From positions 1 through 64,000 of the forward strand of contig NZ_JAEA01000009.1 in assembly GCF_000518665.1 (NCBI RefSeq): a DNA stretch of 64,000 nucleotides, given 5' to 3'. This DNA is from Microvirga flocculans ATCC BAA-817. Lineage in GTDB: Bacteria > Pseudomonadota > Alphaproteobacteria > Rhizobiales > Beijerinckiaceae. How positions within the stretch are numbered: the first letter of the stretch is position 1; each line of letters opens with the position of its first letter. The position numbers and the translations under genes were made by a program. The notes under the pieces are model-generated. The model saw nothing but the letters and a program-made list of their open reading frames with translations, searched no databases and was not told the DNA's origin. Below are positions 24,976 to 33,304 of the stretch, piece by piece.

Positions 24976-24994
24976 TCGGGCCTGAAGAGGCGTC

Positions 24995-26416
24995 CTATTC
25001 CACCACGATCTTGTAGCGCTCGCCGACCTTCAGGGGTGCGTTGCGGCTGAGACCGTTGAGGAGGAGGAAGCGGTCCAGGGGGCGGTCGATCGGCATCCGC
25101 GCCGCGAGGGTCTGCGCGGTGTCGCTGCGCTGGGCGGTGACGATCTGCAGCTTGAGCGGCCTGATGCGCCGGGCCTCCTCGGGCTGCACCTGCCGGACGG
25201 TGCTTAAGGTCTGCTGGAACATGCTCTCCAGGTCGCCCCGGGTGCTGCGGGTGGCCATGATGAGGCGGAAGGTGGTGTTGCCGATCCGGACCGCCGAGAG
25301 GCGGAAGGTCCATTCCTTGCCGTTGGAGAGAGCAGTCACCACCGGCAGGCCGTTGACGGTGAACGAGGTCAGGGAGCCCTGTTCGATCGTGTCCGTCCAG
25401 GTGGAGCGCAGCACGTCCTCCAGGCTCTGCCCGTCCGGCGTGTCGGCCGCATCGAACAGCAGGCGCCGCTCGCCGTCGGCCGAGGCGCCGAGAACCGCCT
25501 GGGAGGTGTTTTCGAGGGTGAAGCCCTCGGGCGCCTCAAAAGCCACGCCCAGCCGCGAATGGATGAAGCGGCGCCCCTTCACGACGCCGTCGGCCGGATC
25601 GTCGCCGTAGGAAAGGCCGTCGAGCGCGGTGAGATAGGCCAGCCGTCCCGTCTCGCCCATCCCGGCCATCTCCGTGGCGCGGGCCGCCTGGAGCGCCCGC
25701 GCCACGCGGTCGTTGGTGCGCGGATGCGAGGCGTCGCGATCTGCCGTCGAGATATCCGAACTCGTGCCCGAACGGCCCAGGGCCGTGAGGAAACGGGGAG
25801 CGCCGAACGGGTCGAATCCCGCCCGGGCCAGAACCCTGACGCCCATCCGGTCCGCTTCCAGCTCCTGCGCGCGGGAGAAGCTCGCCAGGGCCGAGCGCGA
25901 CTGGGACTGCGCCATGGCCGCCTCCTCGGCGTCGTTCAGCACGTTCTCGGCCACGCGCTCGATCAGGTTCGAGCGGGCCTGCAGCTCGCTGCGCTGGGAG
26001 GCATGGCGGAGGGTGACGTGCGCGATCTCGTGGGAGAGCACCGCCGCCACCTCGGAGGTGTCGTTGGCGAGCGCCAGGAGCCCGCGCGTGACGTAGAGGC
26101 GGCCGTTCGGCAGGGCGAAGGCATTGACCAGGGGCGAGTTGAGGATCGTGACCTGGAAGGCCTCGTCCGGGCGGTCCGTGGCCATCACCAGCCGGTTCGT
26201 CACGTCCGTCAGGAGCTGCTGAAGCTGCGGGGCCCGGCCCTCGCCGCCGAAGGCCCGCACCAGGCGCACGTGGTCCTGGTCGCGGTCGGGGCCGATGACC
26301 CGCGGCGCGTTCGCCGGCAGGGAGACGTCGCCGAACCCGGCGCAGCCCGCGAGAGAGGCTGCGAGCATGAGGCTGCCGAGGACCCTGAGGCTACCTTTTG
26401 GACGTGGTGTGCTCAT
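24995..26416 (-). CDS. M48-family metalloprotease lipoprotein (BepA-like) with C-terminal LysM-like end
   Basis: Envelope zinc protease of 473 aa. A lipoprotein signal with lipobox LAGC (Cys25) directs it to the periplasmic face of a membrane. The zinc motif HEIAH is at 129-133 and the third ligand is in ELEADRMG (about 177). The C-terminal half has no known catalytic role; the last 50 residues (TAQTLAARMPIDRPLDRFLL and VGERYKIVVE) resemble a LysM domain that could bind peptidoglycan. BepA/YfgC relatives act in outer-membrane protein quality control. It starts six bases after the SNase-like gene, so the pair is an operon. Confidence 0.9.
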   Translation of the reverse strand: MSTPRPKGSLRVLGSLMLAASLAGCAGFGDVSLPANAPRVIGPDRDQDHVRLVRAFGGEGRAPQLQQLLTDVTNRLVMATDRPDEAFQVTILNSPLVNAFALPNGRLYVTRGLLALANDTSEVAAVLSHEIAHVTLRHASQRSELQARSNLIERVAENVLNDAEEAAMAQSQSRSALASFSRAQELEADRMGVRVLARAGFDPFGAPRFLTALGRSGTSSDISTADRDASHPRTNDRVARALQAARATEMAGMGETGRLAYLTALDGLSYGDDPADGVVKGRRFIHSRLGVAFEAPEGFTLENTSQAVLGASADGERRLLFDAADTPDGQSLEDVLRSTWTDTIEQGSLTSFTVNGLPVVTALSNGKEWTFRLSAVRIGNTTFRLIMATRSTRGDLESMFQQTLSTVRQVQPEEARRIRPLKLQIVTAQRSDTAQTLAARMPIDRPLDRFLLLNGLSRNAPLKVGERYKIVVE

Positions 26417-26422
26417 GCGCGT

Positions 26423-27232
26423 TCATCGTGGCAGACGGTCGCCCTCGAGGGGTTCGATCATGTCCGGTATGACAATGGAAAAAGCCGTTCCTTGCCAAGG
26501 CTCCAAAATGCCTCGGGCCCTGATCCGGCGGCCCTTCAGCGCTTCGGCGTCCAGGCCGCGGTCCAGCATCCGTTTCCAGGTCTTCCTGGGGATGATGATC
26601 GTGAAGTCTTCTGCCCAGTGCCCCCCGAAGTTCAAATAGGTGCGCTGCTTGCGCTCGCCGACGCTCCTGACGCGGCCCTCGACCAGCAGGAAGGTGCCGA
26701 TCCGCTCGCGCAGGCGCTCGCTTTGATTCACATCAACGGGCTTATAGCGGTCATCGGCCCAAAGACCAAGGCGTCGTTCGCGCGCCGTCGCCTCGAAGGC
26801 CAGCAATTCCGGCTGGCAGAAGGGTTCGTCCGCACCCGCATCGACCAAGGCGAGGCCGGCTTCCACGAGGCCGTGCCCCCAGTCGAGGGCCTGAGGCCCG
26901 TCGGAGGACCGGATCCGGACGGCGATACGGTTCCAGCGGTCCGGGCGCTCCGGCCCCTGCACGAGCGCAGGCCGGCCGATCCGCCCCCGCAGCCAGGCCA
27001 GGGCCGCGTCCCGGTGGGGCAGTCCGTCCGGCAGGCGCAGGCCGGACAGCTTCGCCAGGCGGCCCGAGGCCAGGATGAGATCGCCCTCGGGGCTGAGGCC
27101 CTCCAGGCGGTCCGTTCGGGCCTCGTCGCGGCATTCCGCCGGGATCCCTGCCGAAGGCGCAGGCAGCGCGAAAGCCGCCGGAGCGGCCGCGAGGCTCAAA
27201 ATCCAGATGATCCGAAGGGCCGGTCCCGTCAT
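26423..27232 (-). CDS. Exported SNase/thermonuclease-like protein
   Basis: Secreted or periplasmic protein of about 269 aa with a signal peptide (MTGPALRIIWILSLAAAPAA) and a TNase/SNase-like OB-fold region (LAKLSGLRLPDGLPHRDAAL, then GRPALVQGPERPDRWNRIAV, then GLVEAGLALVDAG). The expected catalytic Arg/Asp/Glu set is only partly visible, so nuclease activity is uncertain. A C-terminal region (VEGRVRSVGERKQRTYLNFG and IIIPRKTWKRMLDR) is typical of the alphaproteobacterial 'thermonuclease family' proteins. Start uncertain between ATG 27232 and ATG 27244. It is co-transcribed with the M48 protease. Confidence 0.75.
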   Translation of the reverse strand: MTGPALRIIWILSLAAAPAAFALPAPSAGIPAECRDEARTDRLEGLSPEGDLILASGRLAKLSGLRLPDGLPHRDAALAWLRGRIGRPALVQGPERPDRWNRIAVRIRSSDGPQALDWGHGLVEAGLALVDAGADEPFCQPELLAFEATARERRLGLWADDRYKPVDVNQSERLRERIGTFLLVEGRVRSVGERKQRTYLNFGGHWAEDFTIIIPRKTWKRMLDRGLDAEALKGRRIRARGILEPWQGTAFSIVIPDMIEPLEGDRLPR

Positions 27233-27346
27233 GGGAGGGATCATACCTCTTTCGGCGCAGACGGCCATGCTCGCTTCGCCGATGCCGAAACCCCGCAAGC
27301 CTCTGGAATGCCCCTCCCGACCGTGCTAAATCCCCTCGTCTCACGC

Positions 27347-27423
27347 GGTCCCGTAGCTCAGCAGGACAGAGCAGCGGTTTCCTAAACCGAAGGTCGGAAG
27401 TTCGAGTCTTCCCGGGATCGCCA
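27347..27423 (+). tRNA. tRNA-Arg (CCT anticodon)
   Basis: 77-base cloverleaf: acceptor stem GGTCCCG with CGGGATC, D-arm GCTC...GAGC, anticodon loop TTCCTAA with CCT at 27381-27383, T-arm GGAAG-TTCGAGT-CTTCC and an encoded CCA end. It reads AGG codons, which are rare in this GC-rich genome. No integrase or duplicated 3' end is seen next to it. Confidence 0.95.
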
Positions 27424-27445
27424 GATTTTTCTTCCGACAACGTGT

Positions 27446-28285
27446 TCATGACCCGGCCCGGGCGACGGCGGCCTTGGCGTCTTCCAGGTCGGGGGCATCG
27501 ATGTGGCGGTAACGGGCCTGGACGAGGCCGAAGAGGCCGAAGGCGAAGAGGCCGAGCGCAGTGAGCGCCAGGAGCACCCAGCCATAAGGCTGCTGCTGGA
27601 GGGCCTGGAGCGCGCCGCCCAGGCCGCGGGCTTCCGAGGACGAGGCGTTCAGGGCGGCAAGCCCCAGGAAGCCGCCGATCAGCAGGAAGACGACGCCGCG
27701 CGCGGCAAAGCCCATGCGCCCCAGGGCGCAGACCCAGCCCTGCGCGTCGGCGGGGAGGGACAGGCGTTCCGCCACCCGGCCACGCCAGGCCTTCGCGACG
27801 AAGCCGAGGCCGGCGCCGATGACGGCAAGACCCGCCAGCCCCACCAGCCATCGGCCGAAGGGCTGGTTCAGAAGCCAGGCGGTCCAGTCCCTGGCGGCCT
27901 GATCCTCCCCGCTGCCGGAGCCGCGCCCAAGGGCGAGGTTCACGGCGAAGAGAGCAAGGCCTGCATAGATGAACCCGCTGACAAGATGCGCCCCCCGAAC
28001 GGCCCAGCCCTTCATGTCGGAGCCGCGCCTGTCGGCATCGGTCAGCGCCTCCAGCACCCGCCATGCGCAGAAGCCGAAGAGACCGAGCGCGATGAGCAGG
28101 AGCCAGAACCGGCCCAGGGGCTGAGCCAGTAATGTCTGCAGGGCGCTTCGGCTGCCGCCGGTCTGGCCGCCGGACCCGATGGCGGCCAGCAGAGCCAGGC
28201 CGCCGACCAGGCCATAGACGACGCCGCGTGCGCCATAGCCCAACCGCGCCAGGGCTTCGACAGGGTTACGGCTGAGACGCGGCAT
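27446..28285 (-). CDS. DUF1206 membrane protein
   Basis: 279-aa protein with six hydrophobic segments arranged as three two-helix DUF1206 repeats; each repeat opens with a GYGARGVVY-like element (GYGARGVVYGLVGGLAL, VRGAHLVSGFIYAGLALF, GFAARGVVFLLIGGFLGL). The function is unknown. ATG 28285 is chosen over a GTG at 28297 since GGAG lies six or seven bases upstream. A possible EcfG-type promoter lies at 28311-28336. It follows the DUF1275 gene in the same direction with a gap of 54 bases. Confidence 0.88.
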   Translation of the reverse strand: MPRLSRNPVEALARLGYGARGVVYGLVGGLALLAAIGSGGQTGGSRSALQTLLAQPLGRFWLLLIALGLFGFCAWRVLEALTDADRRGSDMKGWAVRGAHLVSGFIYAGLALFAVNLALGRGSGSGEDQAARDWTAWLLNQPFGRWLVGLAGLAVIGAGLGFVAKAWRGRVAERLSLPADAQGWVCALGRMGFAARGVVFLLIGGFLGLAALNASSSEARGLGGALQALQQQPYGWVLLALTALGLFAFGLFGLVQARYRHIDAPDLEDAKAAVARAGS

Positions 28286-28310
28286 GGGTGGCTCCACTCT
28301 GTCGGGAATG

Positions 28311-28336
28311 AACCGCCAAGCCTTCGCGGGGGTTCC
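28311..28336 (-). promoter_or_regulatory. Possible EcfG-type promoter of the DUF1206 gene
   Basis: On the minus strand GGAAC (28336-28332) is followed after 17 bases by GGTT (28314-28311), compared with the consensus GGAAC-N16/17-CGTT. It ends 25 bases before the ATG. Confidence 0.35.
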
Positions 28337-28339
28337 GCG

Positions 28340-29134
28340 TCAGCGCTGTCCCATCTGCCGGGTCAGGGTCGCGGCGTCCTCGGCCAGGGGCGGGCCGGCG
28401 AGCAGGAGCAGCAGGAGGGCGAAGGGCAGCGAGAACAGGAAGCCGATCTGGCTGAAGCCGATTGCGCCCGTGACGCCGCCGATGAAGAAGGAGGCCAGCA
28501 GCAGGCTGAGCAGGCGCAGCTTGCCCCGGTCCGCCAGGACCCGCTCGGGATTGTCCGGGTTCCGGTTCCAGTAGATCAGCTTGCCGAGCTCGATGCCGAT
28601 ATCGGTCACGATGCCCGTTACGTGGGTCGTGCGCATGCGCGCGCCGGAGATCTTGGTCACGGTGGCGTTCTGCAGCCCCATGATGAAGCACAGGAGCGGC
28701 ACCGCGGCGGCGACGAAGCCCGGCGAGGGATAGGCGAGCCAGCCCAGGAGGCCGAAGCCGAGGAGCAGGAAGGCTTCGACCATGAGCGGCATGGCGTAGC
28801 GGCTGCCGAGATGGTGCCGGCGGCCCCAGTTGATCAGCATGGCCGAGCAGGCCGCGCCCGCGACGAAGGGCAGGAAGGCCGCGAGCCCGAGCCCCACGAG
28901 CTCGAGTGAGCCGAGGGCTGTGTTGTCGGCCATGGCGGAAAGGATGCCCGACATGTGGGACGTATACTGGCCGACGGCCAGGAAGCCGCCCGCATTGATC
29001 GCGCCCGCCACGAAGGTGAGGGCCATGCCCAGGAGGGTATCCGCCGTTCCCGTCCGCTCGGACGCCGCGATGGCCTTCACCGCGCGGATGGTGAAATCGC
29101 GGGATTCCGGCTTTGTCGACGGGGCGCTCATCAT
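28340..29134 (-). CDS. YoaK-like DUF1275 membrane protein
   Basis: 264-aa inner-membrane protein with about six hydrophobic helices. The DUF1275 hallmarks are seen: FVAGAINAGGFLAVGQYTSH (SHMSG), LLCFIMGLQNATVTKISGAR, then RTTHVTGIVTDIGIELGK. The DUF1275 family has no settled function, although the NAT...RTTHVTG segments suggest small-molecule transport. Starts at 29134 and 29131 (adjacent ATGs) cannot be told apart. It is upstream of the DUF1206 gene, probably with shared transcription, and follows the GH3 terminator. Confidence 0.87.
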   Translation of the reverse strand: MMSAPSTKPESRDFTIRAVKAIAASERTGTADTLLGMALTFVAGAINAGGFLAVGQYTSHMSGILSAMADNTALGSLELVGLGLAAFLPFVAGAACSAMLINWGRRHHLGSRYAMPLMVEAFLLLGFGLLGWLAYPSPGFVAAAVPLLCFIMGLQNATVTKISGARMRTTHVTGIVTDIGIELGKLIYWNRNPDNPERVLADRGKLRLLSLLLASFFIGGVTGAIGFSQIGFLFSLPFALLLLLLAGPPLAEDAATLTRQMGQR

Positions 29135-29182
29135 GAAGCCCAGCCTAATCCCGATCCCTTGACAGGTTCAATGCGCCGAAAG

Positions 29183-29210
29183 GCTGCCCGGCGGGAAAAG
29201 GCCGGGCAGC
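29183..29210 (-). terminator. Terminator hairpin after the GH3 gene
   Basis: GCTGCCCGGC (29183-29192) and GCCGGGCAGC (29201-29210) form a perfect 10-bp stem; on the minus strand it is followed by CTTTC. It lies ten bases past the GH3 stop. Confidence 0.65.
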
Positions 29211-29220
29211 GCCTTGCCCG

Positions 29221-31476
29221 TTACTGGGCGATCGGGCTGGAGGCTGAGGCGCGCCGCCCCATGGGCGGGATGCGGAAGGTCTGCGCGATCTCGGCCTCGC
29301 CGACCTGCTCGGCGAGGGACGATCCGCCGACGAAGACCTGGATTGCGCCGGCTTCCACCAGGAGCGTTCCGTCGTCGAGGTGGAACCCGAGGGACTCCAC
29401 CGGCACCCGAAGGGTCACGCGCTTCGTTTCGCCGGCTTTGAGGGCGATTTTCTCGAAGGCCTTCAGCTGGCGCAGGGGGCGGCTGCGGCTCGCCACCGGA
29501 TCGCGGATATAGAGCTGCACCACCTCCTGGCCGTCCCGCGCGCCCGTGTTCGTCACGTTCACCGAGACCTCCAGCGCCTCGCCTTCGCTGAGCTGCGCCT
29601 TGGCCAGCGCCGCGCCGGAATAGGCGAAGTTCGTGTAGCTCAGGCCCCAGCCGAAGGGATAGAGCGGCGTGATCGCCTCGTCGATGTATTGCAGGGTGAA
29701 GCGGTTGTTGGGGAGCGTCGGGCGGCCCGTCGGCAGCCGGTTGTAGTAGAGGGGCAATTGCCCCGTGGAGCGCGGCCAGGTGAGCGGGAGCTTGCCGCTC
29801 GGGCTCACGTCGCCGAACAGCACGTCGGCCACCGCCGGGCCCGCCTCCGTGCCCGGATACCAGGCCATGAGGATCGCCGGGATCCGCTCGGCCACGGGGC
29901 CCAGCACCTGCGGGCGACCGCCCATGAGGACGAGGGCGATGGGCTTGCCGGTCCTGGCGAGCTCTTCCAGCACCTCCGCCTGTTTGCCGTTGAGCGCCAG
30001 ATCCGCGCGGGAGGCCGCCTCGCCGGAGAGCTCCTGCGGCTCGCCGAAGACGGCGATGACGAAATCCGACTGCCGGGCGGCCTCGAGAGCGGCCTGAAGC
30101 CCGCTCGCGTCGCGGCAGAGCAGGTCGCAGGCCGGGGCATGGCGCACCGTGATTCCCGAGCCCTGGGCGCGGCGGCGGATGCCCTCTACGATGGTGACGC
30201 TGTCCTCCTTGTGGCCGCGGGCGGCGTGCGGTCCCAGCTGGTCCTGCGGCGCATCGGCCAGGGGGCCGATCACCGCGATTGAGCGGGCGCTCGCGGGCAC
30301 GGGCAGCACGTCGCCCCGGTTCTGCAGCAGCACGAAGGTCTCGCGGGCGACCGCGCGGGCGGCCTCGCGGGATTCGGGCGTCGGGAAGGCCGAGTCCAGG
30401 CGGGAGGGATCGATGTCCGGGCGGTCGAAGAGACCCATGTGGAACTTGGTGCGCAGCACGCGGCGCACCGCCTCGTCCACCACGCTTTCCGGCACGCGGC
30501 CCGCGCGCACCTCGTCGGGCAGGTGCTTGATGTAGAGCTGGCCCATCATGTCCATGTCGACCCCGGCGAGGATCGCCTTGCGGGCGGCTTCCGCGCCGTC
30601 GGCCGCGATGCCGTGGTTGACCAGCTCGCCGATTCCCACCCAGTCGGATGTGACGAAGCCGGTAAAGCCCCATTGCCCGCGCAGCACGTCCGTCAAAAGC
30701 CAGCCGTTCGCCGTCGAAGGCTCGCCGTTGAGCGCGTTGAAGGCGGCCATGAAGCTGGCCGATCCCGCCTCCGCCGCGGCCCGGAACGGCGGCAGGTAGG
30801 TGTCGTACATTTCCGCGCGCGGGATATAGGTGGTGTCGTAGTCCCGTCCGCCCTGGGGCGCGCCATAGCCCGCGAAATGCTTCGTGGAGGCGGCGAGACC
30901 GCCGTCGCGGAAGCCTTCCACCCGGGCGGCGGTCAGCGCGGCCCCGAGCACCGGATCCTCTCCGAAGCCCTCCACGATGCGCCCCCAGCGGCTGTCGCGG
31001 GAAAGGTCCGCCATGGGCGCGAAGGTCCAGTTCACGCCCACATAGGACGCCTCGCGGGCGGCCCATTCGGCGGCGAGCCGGGAGAGGCGCGGGCTGAAGG
31101 CGGCGGCTTCCCCGAGCGGAAGCGGGAACTGGGTGCGGAAGCCGTGCAGCACGTCGAGGCCGAAGAGCGGCGGGATCTTGAGGCGGCTCTGGCGCGCGAG
31201 GGCCTGGGCGCGGGCCACGTCCTGGGCGCTGTTGAAATTGAGCAGCGCCCCGGCCTTGCCCTCGGAAATGTCCTCCCAGCGCAGGGGCGGCCCGTGGGAG
31301 ACGAGGTTCAGCTGGCCGACCTTCTCTTCCAGGGTCATCCGCCCGAGCAGCTCGTTCACGCGGCGCTCGATGGACGGTCCGGGCGCTTCCTGGGCTTTGG
31401 CCTGCGGCAGGAACGGACCCGTCAGAACCAGCGCGAGCGCCAGCCGCGCCAAGCCGTGGACATCAGAAAGCCGCAC
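29221..31476 (-). CDS. bglX: Periplasmic GH3 beta-glucosidase (BglX-like)
   Basis: Glycoside hydrolase family 3 enzyme of 751 aa with the full three-domain plan: TIM-barrel domain, alpha/beta sandwich (GPLADAPQDQLGP, then KQAEVLEELARTGKPI) and fibronectin III-like domain at the C-terminus (VNVTNTGARDGQEVVQLYI). The nucleophile is Asp278 in VTSDWVG. A GTG start at 31476 is chosen because AAAGGAG lies seven bases before it and the product then begins with a signal peptide (LARLALALVLTGPFLPQAKA). An ATG at 31506 or an earlier start would add residues without support. It probably cleaves beta-linked gluco-oligosaccharides in the periplasm; the linkage is not known. Confidence 0.92.
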   Translation of the reverse strand: MRLSDVHGLARLALALVLTGPFLPQAKAQEAPGPSIERRVNELLGRMTLEEKVGQLNLVSHGPPLRWEDISEGKAGALLNFNSAQDVARAQALARQSRLKIPPLFGLDVLHGFRTQFPLPLGEAAAFSPRLSRLAAEWAAREASYVGVNWTFAPMADLSRDSRWGRIVEGFGEDPVLGAALTAARVEGFRDGGLAASTKHFAGYGAPQGGRDYDTTYIPRAEMYDTYLPPFRAAAEAGSASFMAAFNALNGEPSTANGWLLTDVLRGQWGFTGFVTSDWVGIGELVNHGIAADGAEAARKAILAGVDMDMMGQLYIKHLPDEVRAGRVPESVVDEAVRRVLRTKFHMGLFDRPDIDPSRLDSAFPTPESREAARAVARETFVLLQNRGDVLPVPASARSIAVIGPLADAPQDQLGPHAARGHKEDSVTIVEGIRRRAQGSGITVRHAPACDLLCRDASGLQAALEAARQSDFVIAVFGEPQELSGEAASRADLALNGKQAEVLEELARTGKPIALVLMGGRPQVLGPVAERIPAILMAWYPGTEAGPAVADVLFGDVSPSGKLPLTWPRSTGQLPLYYNRLPTGRPTLPNNRFTLQYIDEAITPLYPFGWGLSYTNFAYSGAALAKAQLSEGEALEVSVNVTNTGARDGQEVVQLYIRDPVASRSRPLRQLKAFEKIALKAGETKRVTLRVPVESLGFHLDDGTLLVEAGAIQVFVGGSSLAEQVGEAEIAQTFRIPPMGRRASASSPIAQ

Positions 31477-31628
31477 TCTCGTCTCCTTTGTCGAGCAGTA
31501 ACACATTATCGCGAGGCCGCCCTCGCGCGCCGCCCGGTTGTGATACACATAAGCGTTGCAAGTGGCGTCTGGGGACCTCCCGGTCAAATCATATTTTCAA
31601 AAGTGGAATACCGTCTTTGCCTGCCCTG

Positions 31629-33107
31629 ATGAAGCTGTCGCTCCTGGTTCTGTCCTGCGCCCTGATGCTGTCGGGGTTCTCGCTGGCGGGCGCCGCCTAT
31701 GTCAGGAATTCCGCCCTGATCGCGGCCGCGGCAGGGGTTTTCCTGCTGGTCGCCACCGGGATGCCCCTGCTGCTGGCCGGCCAGTTTCGCCGGGCTCTCC
31801 GGGACCGGAAGCGTGGCGCGCCAGACGAGCTGTCGGTCTTCGAGGATCTCGCCGGTCCCCCCGCGCGCCAGCCGGAGGTCCTGCTGCCCCCGGCGGAGGG
31901 AGCGATTTCATCCGACGAGGACGAAAGCTTGCGCCGCGAGCAGAAGGCGCAGGCGGTCGAGCGGCTGCGGGACGGTATCACCCACGACCTCAACAACCGG
32001 CTCATGGTGATCAGCGCCAATATCGACGCGGCGGCGCGACACCTGAAGGACCAACCGATCCTGCAGCGCAAGCTTTTGTCCGCCCTCGTCGCCGCCGATC
32101 AGGCCGCCAAGCTCATCGCGCAGTCGGCGGCCTTCTCCCGACCGGGCGAGGCGCCGGTTCAGTACGTGAACATCGCCGAGCAGATCCATGCCGTCGCCGA
32201 TCTTCTGAGCCGCTCGCTTCTGCGCGACACGGTCGAGCTGCGCCTGTCTCTCGCCGACGACCTCTGGTCCATCGAGGCCAGCCCGGACGACATCCAGACC
32301 GCCATCGTGACGCTGAGCGCGCATGTGCGCGATGCCCTGCCTCAGGGCGGCACCATCACGCTGGAGGCGAGGAACGTGCAGGTGGCCAAGGGAACCCTGA
32401 CCGACCTGACGCGCGAGGGCGACTTCGTGCAGCTCACCATCCGCAGCGCCGGCCCCGAGGACGGGCGCCCTGCAGCGGAGGCCGATCCGGAACAGGCTTT
32501 CGCCCTGCGGGACCTCGACCTCTCGTCCTGGATGTCCCTGCGCCGGAGCCTGCATTTCCTGCAAGCGCTCGGCGGCGCCTCCGAGGTGCGCCGGGACGGA
32601 GCGGGGACGGCCATCGTCCTCTATCTGCCGCGGGCCGCGGCGGCCGCATGGCTGCCTTCCGGCGTTCCGAGGGAGGAGGACCTGCCGGAGGAGGGCGTGC
32701 CCAATCACACGGAGATCCTTGTGGTGGACGACGAGCTCGAAGTCGCCCTCGCCCTGCAATCCACCCTGGAGGAATTCGGCTACGTCGCCAGCATCGCGAC
32801 CGACGCCGCGCAGGCCGTGAAGCTCCTGAACGCCCGCAGGCCCGCGCTCGTGCTCGCGGATGTCGCCATGCCGGGCACCATGAACGGCGTCATGCTCGCG
32901 CGCGAGGTGCGTCAGACCCACCCGAACCTTCCCGTAGTGCTGATCACGGGCAATCCGCTCGTGAGCGGCGAGGACAGCGAATTCCCGCTTCTTCACAAGC
33001 CCATTCTCAGCCGCGATCTCCATGCCGCGATTCAACGGCACCTCTCCCTGCCCAGCGACGACAAGGTCATCCCGCTCTTCCCGCGCACATCGACGCGCCG
33101 GCGCTGA
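31629..33107 (+). CDS. Membrane-anchored hybrid histidine-kinase-like protein with degenerate ATPase domain and receiver
   Basis: 492-aa protein: two N-terminal membrane helices (about 1-50), a coil, a dimerisation/phosphoacceptor helix with H119 in GITHDLNNRL, a region shaped like a HATPase domain, and a C-terminal receiver (about 365-480) with Asp411 in LVLADVAMPG. The ATPase motifs are broken: the N-box reads TLSAHVRDALPQGG (no Asn where Mg-ATP is held) and the DxGxG motif is missing (SAGPEDGRPA instead), while the C-terminal LYLPRA end remains. It may therefore accept or relay phosphate rather than autophosphorylate. No separate response regulator lies next to it. ATG 31629 is the natural start before the first membrane helix. 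Confidence 0.85.
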   Translation: MKLSLLVLSCALMLSGFSLAGAAYVRNSALIAAAAGVFLLVATGMPLLLAGQFRRALRDRKRGAPDELSVFEDLAGPPARQPEVLLPPAEGAISSDEDESLRREQKAQAVERLRDGITHDLNNRLMVISANIDAAARHLKDQPILQRKLLSALVAADQAAKLIAQSAAFSRPGEAPVQYVNIAEQIHAVADLLSRSLLRDTVELRLSLADDLWSIEASPDDIQTAIVTLSAHVRDALPQGGTITLEARNVQVAKGTLTDLTREGDFVQLTIRSAGPEDGRPAAEADPEQAFALRDLDLSSWMSLRRSLHFLQALGGASEVRRDGAGTAIVLYLPRAAAAAWLPSGVPREEDLPEEGVPNHTEILVVDDELEVALALQSTLEEFGYVASIATDAAQAVKLLNARRPALVLADVAMPGTMNGVMLAREVRQTHPNLPVVLITGNPLVSGEDSEFPLLHKPILSRDLHAAIQRHLSLPSDDKVIPLFPRTSTRRR

Positions 33108-33304
33108 CGGCGCGTGAGCAACGACCGCGAGCTGAGCTCGCGGCCGATGCTTGACGCTTCGATTGTTGAGCGGCGCTTCATGCCGGACACGCTTTGACGG
33201 ATGCGTTCGTTGCTTGTGCATCCGGATTGCCGGCGCAGTGGGCGGGTTCTTTCCGGTCCGTTCCTGTGGCGTTCGGGCCGTTGTTTGGTTACAAGCCTGA
33301 CACC

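Noticed and set aside
27347-27423. tRNA-Arg as an integration site of a genomic island
   Set aside because: No integrase, no direct repeat of the tRNA 3' end and no change of composition beside it.
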